A DNA stretch of 64,000 nt from Saccharospirillum sp965652395 (GTDB lineage: Bacteria; Pseudomonadota; Gammaproteobacteria; Pseudomonadales; Natronospirillaceae): the NCBI GenBank assembly GCA_965652395.1, contig CBFGUW010000001.1, positions 1 through 64,000 of the forward strand, written 5' to 3'. A model generated the notes under the pieces. It was not told the DNA's origin. It did no database searches and worked only from the letters and a program-made list of their open reading frames with translations. Positions 17,610 through 25,670 of the stretch are shown one piece after another. Made by a program: the position numbers and the translations under genes. Numbering within the stretch: position 1 is the first letter of the stretch; the number at the start of each line of letters is the position of its first letter.

Positions 17610-18740
17610 ATGAAACTGACCCCTTGGGCCCTGATGGGTTCGCTGATGCTGCCTTTGGGGGCATCCGCTTTTGATATGCGACTGAATGGCTTTATGTCCA
17701 TCGCAGGCGGGATGACCCTGGGTGACGATCAGCACATGAATATCGACCCGCTGAATGTCGATCCGTCCGATGTTAATAACAGCGGAGAGGGCAACCTGTG
17801 GGTGGGATACGACAACGAACTGGATTTCACGGCGGACAGCCTGGTGGCGATCCAGGCGATGGCGGACGTGAATGAAAAACTGTCAGCCACAGCTCAGTTG
17901 GTAGGCCGGGGCGGGGACGGTTTTCAAACCCGCTTTGAATGGGCCTACCTCAGCTACGAGGTAAACGACAACCTCGAATTGCGGGCCGGTCGTGTGCGGA
18001 TTCCCATCTTTTATTACTCTGATTTTCTGGAGCTTGGCTACGGCTATCAGTGGGTGCGCCCGCCCGTGGAAACCTACAATGTCTTCGTGACCAGCATCGA
18101 AGGCGTGAGCGGCCAATACGAGGCTTACCTGGGCGATTGGGGGTTGGATCTGGCCGGGTATCTGGGCTCCACTCGCGGTGAAGACCCGGAGACCGGCTCC
18201 TATGTGGATTTCGAAACCATGAGTGGTGTCTCATTGGAACTGTCACTGGGCGATGCCAGCTTTCGCGGTTCATACAACACCGCGCCGGAAGCCAGTTTAA
18301 AACGTTACATCCCGCCTTTGTCGGAGTATCGGGTGTTTGATTTCCCGGTGACGTTTTTGTCGGCGGCGGCGGTGTACGACAACGGCACTCTCTTTTCCAT
18401 TGCTGAATACACCAAAACCATTAACGATAACGATTTGATCAACAATCGAGTCGGCTGGTATGTATCCAGCGGCTATCGTCTGGGTACGGTAACGCCGCAT
18501 TTAACCTATTCGGTACAGCAGGCGGATAGCAACAAGGTCGATCCGGTATCGGGTTCGCCCCATGCCGACGCTTCCAATCCCATCGATATCCAGGCGATCA
18601 CCACCGGAATCCGGTGGGACTTTAATATTGCCGCCGCGCTGAAAGTTGAATACACCCATCGTGAAGACAACACCGCTCAACCCTACCGGGGTTATGGCGA
18701 TGCGGATTTGGTAACAGTCGCCGTCGATGTTGTATTTTAA
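17610..18740 (+). CDS. Outer-membrane porin-like beta-barrel protein
   Basis: 376-residue exported protein with signal peptide (cleavage after GASA), alternating beta strands rich in Tyr, Gly and Asp, and an aromatic-Val-Phe end typical of barrel assembly (VAVDVVF). The region RFEWAYLSYEVNDNLELRAG resembles general porins. The ATG at 17610 is at good distance from AGGAG; the ATG at 17604 would touch it. The gene lies between the TonB-C protein and a small periplasmic binding-like protein. Substrate unknown. Confidence 0.82.
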   Translation: MKLTPWALMGSLMLPLGASAFDMRLNGFMSIAGGMTLGDDQHMNIDPLNVDPSDVNNSGEGNLWVGYDNELDFTADSLVAIQAMADVNEKLSATAQLVGRGGDGFQTRFEWAYLSYEVNDNLELRAGRVRIPIFYYSDFLELGYGYQWVRPPVETYNVFVTSIEGVSGQYEAYLGDWGLDLAGYLGSTRGEDPETGSYVDFETMSGVSLELSLGDASFRGSYNTAPEASLKRYIPPLSEYRVFDFPVTFLSAAAVYDNGTLFSIAEYTKTINDNDLINNRVGWYVSSGYRLGTVTPHLTYSVQQADSNKVDPVSGSPHADASNPIDIQAITTGIRWDFNIAAALKVEYTHREDNTAQPYRGYGDADLVTVAVDVVF

Positions 18741-18757
18741 AAAACGAGATTTGATTG

Positions 18758-19189
18758 ATGATAAAAAAGCCTAAACAGATTTGTCGTATCCTGGCCGTCC
18801 TGTCGTTGTTGGTAGGCACGGCCTGGGCCGATATGGTGGTGATCGTTCATCCGAGTAACAATAACGCCATCGATCAGGCCTTTTTGAAGAGCCTTTATTT
18901 GGGAAAAACTCATACCTTCGCGGATGGCAACCCGGCCCAGCCGTTGGATTTACCACCGGGAAATGAACTGCGGGAAACCTTTTTGCGGGTAGCGGTGGAC
19001 CAGAAGCCGGTGCAGTATCGTCGACATTGGTCGAAGGCCTTGTTCACCGGGGCGGGCGATCCGCCTGAGGAAATGGGCTCTCAAGCACTCGTGCTTCAGG
19101 CCGTATCGGAAAACCCCCAGGCGATTGGTTATATCGAAGCCGCCTTGTTGGATGACAGTGTAAAAGCTGTATTGCGGGTCAGAATGTAA
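18758..19189 (+). CDS. Small PstS-like periplasmic protein
   Basis: 143-residue exported protein: signal peptide to TAWA, then a short phosphate-binding-protein-like fold (VIVHPSNNNAIDQAFLKSLYLGK, and AIGYIEA near the end). Only about half of a normal PstS, as in stand-alone short family members often found beside porins and signalling genes. It has no transporter partners here, so uptake is unlikely; sensing or accessory binding is possible. The start follows a weak GAGA site, 17 bases after the porin stop. Confidence 0.7.
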   Translation: MIKKPKQICRILAVLSLLVGTAWADMVVIVHPSNNNAIDQAFLKSLYLGKTHTFADGNPAQPLDLPPGNELRETFLRVAVDQKPVQYRRHWSKALFTGAGDPPEEMGSQALVLQAVSENPQAIGYIEAALLDDSVKAVLRVRM

Positions 19190-19209
19190 TGGCAGTTAAT
19201 TAAGCAAGG

Positions 19210-19914
19210 CTATTTTCTAACCCAGCCAAGACTGATCAGGTATCGGCTGCCTTCTTCGACCGGGGTGACGGAGTGCTCCGATACATCCGGTCGAAACAAT
19301 TTGATGCGGTCGCTTTCAAAAATAGGGTTTTGGCACACGAAATCTCCGCCTTTGTGGGCTTTTTTCACCAGAAGGTTCAATCGGTAGTGGCGACCGGCCT
19401 GAACCGGGTCGGTATGAGGTGGAATGCTCACACCTTGGGGAAAGCGGAGCAGGTATAGATCAAACTTCAGTGGCCACCGCGCTGTCATTAAGAGCAGTTT
19501 ATCGTAGCCTGTTTGTTGTCGGCCCTTTTCCCATCGCCAGAGTGAGCCTTCGGCTAAAGGGTCTTTCGCCAGCAAGATTAGCAGCAGAGCAAGTATAGGG
19601 AGGTTTTTGGTGACCGGTCCGAACGGGTGCAGCCAGTAGTCGGGCGCGATGAACAGTAGCAGCACTGAATAGACGACTATTACCACCAACTGCACCAGAT
19701 AACACAGGCGACGCTGTTTTTCAGTAGACAGCCATAGCCCTAAAGCCAGGTCGACCAGGCTGCCCGACAGTAGGCAGAGCGTCGCGAAACTTCCTTCAAC
19801 CCCGGCCTCCGCCAGGATGTCGTAACCGGTGGATCGGGCGAAGAACAGCGATGTCAGCCCGGTGAAGAGCCATAAAAAGATCAGACTGTAGCGGGCCAGC
19901 TTTAGTTCGGGCAT
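19210..19914 (-). CDS. DoxX-like membrane domain fused to a 2OG-Fe(II) oxygenase-like domain
   Basis: 234 residues in two parts. Residues 1-118 form about four membrane helices of DoxX-like type. Residues 125-234 are soluble and carry the double-stranded beta-helix iron triad: His167 and Asp169 (HTD), His214, and Arg224 in the place of the 2-oxoglutarate-binding base. The signature is complete, so catalysis is plausible; orientation and substrate are unknown. Three bases separate it from the chimeric gene upstream, with no ribosome site, suggesting coupled translation at the end of the kai-signalling transcript. Confidence 0.65.
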   Translation of the reverse strand: MPELKLARYSLIFLWLFTGLTSLFFARSTGYDILAEAGVEGSFATLCLLSGSLVDLALGLWLSTEKQRRLCYLVQLVVIVVYSVLLLFIAPDYWLHPFGPVTKNLPILALLLILLAKDPLAEGSLWRWEKGRQQTGYDKLLLMTARWPLKFDLYLLRFPQGVSIPPHTDPVQAGRHYRLNLLVKKAHKGGDFVCQNPIFESDRIKLFRPDVSEHSVTPVEEGSRYLISLGWVRK

Positions 19915-19917
19915 GGT

Positions 19918-20559
19918 CTAAATCACCGACAGTGGTTTGAAGACCATCAGCCAGAACAATACCAGGATGGCCATGAAAGCGGGGATTCCCAGCCAGGTCC
20001 ATATCCTCATCAGTTGTTTGAACTCCGCTGAAATCCGATTGTGTTCCACACAGGCCAAAGCCAGGGCGCGCATCCTGTATTGAATACGCAGAACCGGCAG
20101 CCAGCAAAGACCGATCAGGATGAACAAGCTGAATACTGTGATAAACCAGGGCGACTGAAATGAGAAAGCCCGCTGATTCATCAATAGGATTCCGGTAACG
20201 AATTGGGTGATAGAACACACATAGGTCCGGTCGTCGGCGAGATCGATGTAATGAATGCCATTGGCGATGCAGGCTTTGGGGACTCGAAAATCCTGCCCCT
20301 GAAAAGGGCCGACGGTATGAATCAGTAGGGTGGGTTTAATGTTGCGCAAAGTGGTTTCCAGGTTGTTTGCCTGGCTGTCCACTTCAACGGCTCTCAGTTC
20401 GGCCTGCGCGCTTGATTCCAGGCGTTTCAGTTCCTGTTGCGCCTTCGCCAAATGGCGTCCGGCGATGATCACCTCAATAGAGGGTACTTCGCTGAGCAAC
20501 TCGGCAATTCTTTTTCCGAAGTTGCCGTAACCTCCCAAAATCATTACCGATTGCTTCAT
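19918..20559 (-). CDS. Chimeric protein: saccharopine-dehydrogenase-like N-part joined to a DUF2269-like membrane part
   Basis: 213 residues. Residues 1-116 are the NAD(P)-binding half of a saccharopine-dehydrogenase-like protein (ILGGYGNFGKRIAELL, then HTVGPFQG and YIDLADDRTYV). At about residue 117 the sequence switches abruptly to four-helix membrane protein of DUF2269 type (FVTGILLMNQRAFSF to the end). The dehydrogenase lacks its catalytic C-half and the membrane part lacks its usual start, which is what an in-frame deletion through two neighbouring genes would leave. Eighteen bases separate it from the GGDEF/EAL stop. Its activity as an enzyme is doubtful. Confidence 0.6.
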   Translation of the reverse strand: MKQSVMILGGYGNFGKRIAELLSEVPSIEVIIAGRHLAKAQQELKRLESSAQAELRAVEVDSQANNLETTLRNIKPTLLIHTVGPFQGQDFRVPKACIANGIHYIDLADDRTYVCSITQFVTGILLMNQRAFSFQSPWFITVFSLFILIGLCWLPVLRIQYRMRALALACVEHNRISAEFKQLMRIWTWLGIPAFMAILVLFWLMVFKPLSVI

Positions 20560-20577
20560 GAACTGAACCGATACACC

Positions 20578-23193
20578 CTAAGACGTCATGCCCTGCAGTG
20601 TAACATCAATCAAGGTGTTCTCGTCACTCGGGTCCAGGCAGTGGGTCAGCCAGCCTTGGTGGTAGGCGTCCAGAACAGTCTGGCTGTCCTGTATGGGGTG
20701 CAGCCAAATGCGCAGGCTTTCCGGGTAGAGAACCCGAATGACCCCAAGGAAGGCAGCGCTGTCATTTTCTGTCGTGGATTGATCGACAATCACAACGGGG
20801 CAGGGGTGCAGCGCCAGTGCCTCCAACGCTTCGCTTGCGTTGGTGGTCTGCAGTATGGGGAACCGATCATTGAACCGTCTGCTTAGGGTGGCTGACTCGG
20901 CGGGACTGTTCGCGAGAATCAGAATATGGCTTTTGTCTGCTTTGGCGGCAAGAGAGGGTTTGGCTTTTGGCCGTAGCAGTTTTTCCGCCTTTTCCGCCGG
21001 TACCGGTTTGCTGAAACGGTAACCCTGGCCCAGTTCGCAGCCGAACCGTTGCAGGTAGCGCAGCTGGGCGTCGGTTTCTATGCCTTCGGCCACCACAGGA
21101 ATGCACATGCTGCGTGCCAGGCCCATGACCATGCGGGCAATCGCAGCGGATTGCGGATCGGTGGTGATTTCATCAATGAAGCTTTTATCCAGCTTGAGCG
21201 TATCGAAATTGATTTTCTTGAGTTGCGACAGGCTGGCATAACCGGTGCCGAAATCGTCAATGGCCAGACGAATGCCCAACTGCCTGAGTTGGTCCAGTTT
21301 GACGGACATCTCGTTGAGGTTGTTGAGTACGGCTGTTTCCGTCAGTTCTATTTCAAGCTGGGAAGGGGCGATGGCTTCATTGGTCAGAATATCCAGCAGG
21401 CAGTTAAAAAAATGGTCGTCGGTGAGTTGTTGCGCGGATAAATTAATCGACATGCGCAGGTCCGGTTTGCCTTGAGACCAGAGCGCCAGCTGATGGCAGG
21501 CCGTGCGCAATACCCACTCACCCAGCGGCACGATCAGCCCGCTCTGTTCGGCGACCGGTATGAACTCGGTAGGGAGAATGGTGCCGCGTTCAGGGTTATT
21601 CCACCTGACCAATGCTTCGAAGCCGATGACCTTGGCGCTGTCCAATTCGAATTGCGGCTGGTAGTGCAATGAAAGTTCATTGCCACGTTGCAACGCCACC
21701 CGTAACTGCAGTTCGGTCTCGAACCGTTTCATCGCACGACGGTTGATGGCTTCGGAAGAGAATTGAATGCGATTGCGGCCGAGCTCCTTGGCCCGGTACA
21801 TGGCGGCATCGGCTTTTTGCAGCAAGCTGCCAGAATCTTCCCCGTCCAAGGGGTAGATGGCGATGCCTATGCTGGTGTTGACTCTAATGGAGTGTTCCTT
21901 GACCGGCATCACTTCCCGGAGCGAACGCGCCAGGCGTTCACAAAACTCCCGTATCGATTGAGAGGAGCCGCTGCCGGGAAGGATCAGCACGAATTCATCG
22001 CCGCCGTAGCGGGCGATGGTATCCATGGACCGAACGGAGGTGGTCAGACGGTCGGCCACGGTGCGAAGGACGGCGTCACCGGCGGCATGCCCCAGGCTGT
22101 CGTTGACGACCTTGAAGTTATCGAGATCCATGAAAACAACGGCAAAGGTTTGGGCGTTGCGGCGCGCGTGGGTGATTTCCTGGTTTAAACGGTCTTCCAT
22201 CAACACTCGGTTGGCGAGACCGGTCAGGGTGTCGTGCGTGGCCTGTAATTTTAGCTGTTCCTGATAATGCAGGGTTTCGCTGACATCATGAATGATGCCG
22301 ACAAAGTGACGGTTACCCCCACTGCCGGATTCAACCGGCGACAACCGAAGGTTATTCCAGAACAGAGAACCGTCCTTGCGATAATTGCGCAGCAGCACCT
22401 GCACGCCGGTTTGGGTTTTCAGTGCCTCACGGACTTTGACCAGGCCGGGTTGGTTGACATCTTCACCTTGCAGAAAGCGGCAGTCTTTTCCCAATACTTC
22501 CTCAGCGCTGTAGCCGGTGAGTTTTTCGAAAGCGGGGTTTACATAAACGATTGGATGTTCGCCGTCGCGGGCTTCACCAATCAACACCGCATCGATGCTG
22601 GCCTCCAGTGCGCGCTGGGTGAGTAGCAGCGACTGTTCGGTACGCACTCGGTGGTCGATATCCGTAATACTGCCCACCCATTCAATGATGGTGCCGTGAT
22701 GATCCCGCCGCGGAACGGCCCTGGCTTCGAAATAATGGAATGAGCCGCTGGCCTGGTGCCAGATTCGGCCGGTCGCCAGATAGTCGGTTCCTGTCTCGCA
22801 GGCTTTCAGCCACATGGCCATCAACCGGTCCCGGTCGTCCGGGTGCAGCATGGCCTTCCAGCCGTAACCGGTAGCGTCGTGATCGCTCTGGCCGGTGTAT
22901 TGTTGCCAGGCGCGCTGTGGTTCGATAAACCGACCTGTGGCGTCCGTGGTCCAGGGGGCGGAAGTCATGGCCGACACCAGGGCGCGGAACCGGCTTTCAC
23001 TGGCCTGCAGACCTTGCTGAGCGGCGTATAACAGCTCCGTGGTGCCGGTGCGGGCGTTGGTTACCGCGTCGATCTCTCCGGCGGCAAGGGCTTTTGCGAT
23101 GGAAGGGTCCTGACCGAGTTGCAGTAGCAGGGTTTCAATGCCCGGGTCTTCCTGTCGAAGCGGGCAGCTCTCTGCCCCGGGATTACACTTCAC
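20578..23193 (-). CDS. PAS-LOV-GGDEF-EAL protein with C-terminal receiver-like domain
   Basis: 871-residue cytoplasmic c-di-GMP protein: N-terminal helix (1-60), PAS (65-185), LOV-like PAS (190-308), GGDEF (about 318-480, motif at 397-401), EAL (about 495-745, motif at 527-529) and a receiver-like tail (about 755-871). The LOV-like core GKDCRFLQ keeps the photo-adduct cysteine (Cys238) and NYRKDG, but has Asp for the usual Asn before the Cys and lacks the signalling Gln near the end of the domain. Both catalytic motifs look intact, so cyclase and phosphodiesterase activity are possible. The GTG start overlaps the kaiB stop by two bases (GTGA), so translation is coupled to KaiB. Confidence 0.9.
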   Translation of the reverse strand: MKCNPGAESCPLRQEDPGIETLLLQLGQDPSIAKALAAGEIDAVTNARTGTTELLYAAQQGLQASESRFRALVSAMTSAPWTTDATGRFIEPQRAWQQYTGQSDHDATGYGWKAMLHPDDRDRLMAMWLKACETGTDYLATGRIWHQASGSFHYFEARAVPRRDHHGTIIEWVGSITDIDHRVRTEQSLLLTQRALEASIDAVLIGEARDGEHPIVYVNPAFEKLTGYSAEEVLGKDCRFLQGEDVNQPGLVKVREALKTQTGVQVLLRNYRKDGSLFWNNLRLSPVESGSGGNRHFVGIIHDVSETLHYQEQLKLQATHDTLTGLANRVLMEDRLNQEITHARRNAQTFAVVFMDLDNFKVVNDSLGHAAGDAVLRTVADRLTTSVRSMDTIARYGGDEFVLILPGSGSSQSIREFCERLARSLREVMPVKEHSIRVNTSIGIAIYPLDGEDSGSLLQKADAAMYRAKELGRNRIQFSSEAINRRAMKRFETELQLRVALQRGNELSLHYQPQFELDSAKVIGFEALVRWNNPERGTILPTEFIPVAEQSGLIVPLGEWVLRTACHQLALWSQGKPDLRMSINLSAQQLTDDHFFNCLLDILTNEAIAPSQLEIELTETAVLNNLNEMSVKLDQLRQLGIRLAIDDFGTGYASLSQLKKINFDTLKLDKSFIDEITTDPQSAAIARMVMGLARSMCIPVVAEGIETDAQLRYLQRFGCELGQGYRFSKPVPAEKAEKLLRPKAKPSLAAKADKSHILILANSPAESATLSRRFNDRFPILQTTNASEALEALALHPCPVVIVDQSTTENDSAAFLGVIRVLYPESLRIWLHPIQDSQTVLDAYHQGWLTHCLDPSDENTLIDVTLQGMTS

Positions 23194-23513
23194 GTTTCGG
23201 TTTGTCCGGCTGGTTCAGTTAGATTCAGCGCCGCCACCACATCGGCACGACGACTGAGGTTGCCAATAATTTTAGCTTCCGGTTGCGGAGACTGCTTGAA
23301 GAGGGTGGGCGTAACCAAAATACCTTCTTCAAGGGCGCGTAATGGTTCCTGTAAGGTATCGACTACCTCTATTTCAAACTGGTAATCGGTATATTGTTGT
23401 TCAATTTCTTTCAGGTGAGCCAAGGCCTGAAGGGAGTTGGGGGCATTACCGGCGATGTACAGCCGTAGTGCCAACCGGCGCGTTTCATTTTGGGTCGATG
23501 ACAGCCTTTCCAC
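23190..23513 (-). CDS. kaiB: KaiB clock-family protein
   Basis: 107-residue thioredoxin-fold protein with the full family core: LRLYIAGNAPNSLQAL, VVDTLQEPLRALEEGILVTPTL, and KIIGNLSRRADVVAAL. In cyanobacteria KaiB switches fold and binds the KaiC ring; outside cyanobacteria KaiBC pairs serve stress or daily-rhythm functions. The start is GTG at 23513, one base beyond a TAA that would end KaiC if the upstream C-run were one base shorter. The stop overlaps the next gene start (GTGA). Order kaiC-kaiB is the reverse of the cyanobacterial order. Confidence 0.93.
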   Translation of the reverse strand: MERLSSTQNETRRLALRLYIAGNAPNSLQALAHLKEIEQQYTDYQFEIEVVDTLQEPLRALEEGILVTPTLFKQSPQPEAKIIGNLSRRADVVAALNLTEPAGQTET

Positions 23514-24511
23514 CTTAGCCCCTCCCGTTGATGCCTTTGGGGGGGGGGGGCCGAGAGATTCGGATCGGCGTTACGTAGGGTTCGCAAATGGTTTTCGCTT
23601 TCAATACTGGACTCCAAACGAGTATCGTGCGTGACCGACAGCAGTTGCAGTTCGGCCTGCTGACGTTCCAGCTCGTGTTGCAGGGCGGCGATGCGTGAGC
23701 GGGTTTCCGCCGTCGCCGATTCCAATGCGGCATGCTGGTATTGATATTCCGCCTGGCGTTGCCTGGCTTCCAGTCGGCTTTGGTTTTCTTTTTCCCAACG
23801 CAGGGTTCCAATCAGGACTTCGCCCCCTTCGACGTACACATCCGCCAAGGTGGGCCCGTTGCCGGTCAGTATCAGCTCCCGCACTTGATTCGAGTGCGGG
23901 GTGCCTCGGGATTTGACCACGGACAGCGTCCGGTTACGCTCGCCGCCGTGAACCAGATAAGCCAGATGAATCCAGGTGTCGGCCACAGTGGATATCTTGA
24001 GCTCCGTTGCTTCCGTTTCGGGGTTGTCACTGTCGACCAGGGCGGTAATCAAGGTGCTGATCATCCGGTCCTTCAGTAGATATACCAATCGGGCGGCCAC
24101 GTTCCGTGCCGACCCCAATGCTCCGGCCTGAATCAACGCTGACAGCGGGTCGATGACCATGCAATCGGGTCGATGTTCGTTAATCAATTTAGCCAAGCGG
24201 TGAAAGTGGCCTTCGGGGCTGTCGCCTTCGATCCGCGCCGGGTGCATACGCAGTAATCCACTGTCTATGTGGGGCTGCAGGTCGATTCCCGTGGATAACA
24301 GATTACGTAGAATAGGTTCCGAGCCCTCGTCGAAACTCACGAACAATGCGCGCTCGCCACGTTGGCAGGCTACCTCGATAAACTTGGCGGCCAGTGTGGT
24401 TTTTGCCGTGCCCGGAGCGCCGGTGATCAATGTACTGTTGCCTCGATACACGCCTCCACCCAGTAGCAGATCGAGTCTTTTAAAACCTGCGGATATGCGT
24501 TCGGTGGAGGC
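23411..24511 (-). pseudogene. kaiC: KaiC second ATPase domain (CII) and C-terminal coiled coil, frameshifted from CI
   Basis: This is the downstream half of kaiC. It begins with ERISAGFKRLDLLLGGG, Walker A GAPGTAKTT and a Walker B region (DCMVIDPLSAL). The phosphorylation-site block ISTVADT holds the Ser-Thr pair equivalent to the cyanobacterial KaiC phosphosites. A long coiled coil with Glu/Gln/Arg repeats follows (about 100 residues). The frame has no start codon near its beginning and is offset by one base from the CI half at about 24511. After the C-run it continues out of frame with the expected stop and overlaps the kaiB start. Intact catalytic motifs argue for a very recent break, recoding, or a sequencing error. 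Confidence 0.8.
23539..23550. repeat. 12-base G/C homopolymer at the kaiC 3' end
   Basis: Twelve consecutive G on the plus strand, so twelve C in the kaiC mRNA. Length sets the frame. Eleven C gives a KaiC stop at 23515, just before kaiB. Twelve (as here) gives a 34-codon alternative tail to 23411. Thirteen gives an in-frame KaiC-KaiB fusion. Such tracts slip during replication and transcription and are also error-prone in sequencing. Confidence 0.9.
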
Positions 24512-25245
24512 AGGTAGGCAATGAGGGTGGGCCCTGGAGCCAGTACCTCCATTCCGGTAGGACCTATCCGGGTGACATGCTGGCCGCCGATAAAATCCGA
24601 CCCGCGGTATTTTGTGATTTGCAGGCGCCGCACCGCCAAGCCGGATTCCAGGCTTTGCTCCAGCCTGATCGCACAATCGGCCATGAATTGCATGGAATTG
24701 TAGTGGGCGAGGCTTTGCAGATCCGCATCGAGCTTGGCGGTGATAATGCAGGTGAGGTTCACACCGGCGAGCCAGTCCCGCACGCGGTAGATTTCGCGCA
24801 GTTCCTTGTGCGGATCCTGCAGCAGGGTAAGCAACACATCGATGCCATCCAGAACCAGACAGCCGGCCTTCATGGCATCCACTTTTGCCTGCAGCATGGC
24901 CAGTAATCCGGTTAGATCGAAATTACCGGCGGCAATGGTGGAAGGTGACAGGCCGCCATCGAGAATGAATAATCGATTTTCGTCTTCGATCTCGTTTACC
25001 CAGCCGAAGGCGGAAATATTGGCAACAATATTACGGGGTGTTTCTTCGAAGGCGACAAAGATACCGGGGGTTTGACGGTCTCTTAAATTATTGACCAGGG
25101 TTTGCATGGCAAACACCGTCTTGCCTGCTCCCGGGCCACCGATAAGCAAGGTGGTTCTGCCCAGCGGGATGCCGCCGTCGCTTAAACGGTCGAACCCTTC
25201 AATGCCGGTTGGAAGTTTGGCAAGAGATTGGGAATAGGGAGCCAA
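24427..25245 (-). CDS. kaiC: KaiC first ATPase domain (CI)
   Basis: Upstream half of kaiC: 273 codons, of which the first about 245 are genuine RecA/DnaB-like KaiC domain. It begins LPTGIEGFDRLSDGGIPLGRTTL and shows Walker A GGPGAGKT, the paired glutamates FEET (about residue 67), Walker B region GCLVLDGIDVLL, and R-finger-like segment ITKYRGSDFIGGQH. At about 24511 the frame should pass into CII but a one-base offset leads to a 28-residue nonsense tail ending EATVH. The start is TTG at 25245 with a GAGG site 11 bases upstream; no in-frame ATG exists nearby. KaiC is a hexameric autokinase/ATPase acting with KaiB. Confidence 0.85.
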   Translation of the reverse strand: MAPYSQSLAKLPTGIEGFDRLSDGGIPLGRTTLLIGGPGAGKTVFAMQTLVNNLRDRQTPGIFVAFEETPRNIVANISAFGWVNEIEDENRLFILDGGLSPSTIAAGNFDLTGLLAMLQAKVDAMKAGCLVLDGIDVLLTLLQDPHKELREIYRVRDWLAGVNLTCIITAKLDADLQSLAHYNSMQFMADCAIRLEQSLESGLAVRRLQITKYRGSDFIGGQHVTRIGPTGMEVLAPGPTLIAYLPPPNAYPQVLKDSICYWVEACIEATVH

Positions 25246-25670
25246 TTTGTAATTAACCTCTTTCGGGAAATCCTTTCTCAGTGACAGGACTGCACGCCCT
25301 TTCTGCGCCCACCGTATGTGCTTTTCCTTTTGCCTCCCTTACTGACTGCAGCATCAATCGGCTTGTTGGGGGAGTGTTGTTTTTATAAACCGCTGTTCAC
25401 TATAAGACACTTTCGAAATATTTTTCAGAATAATATTTTCTAACAGTGATGGCTTTAACCCGGAGCCATGCATAAGGTCGTATGTCTGTTGACTTTTAAG
25501 CCGGGTAATATTAATGTGCACCCCGGTTCCAGACACCGGCCGCTCGCGGGGTTTCCCCATGGTGAAGTTCTGGGTTTCCACTGTCTGTCGCCCTTGCGCA
25601 TTCTGTGCGATGGTAATGCGAGCCCCATCACGACCCGTTATGCAGAATGCCTGCGAGTGGAGACGTGCCT
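25246..25670. other. Divergent promoter region of kaiC and the MATE gene
   Basis: About 425 bases without a convincing gene. The part near 25380-25450 is AT-rich and likely carries the promoters. A 75-codon minus-strand ORF at 25354-25581 has no ribosome site and no family resemblance. Confidence 0.5.

Noticed and set aside
25354..25581. 75-codon minus-strand ORF before kaiC
   Set aside because: No ribosome site, no family, and it lies in the likely promoter region.
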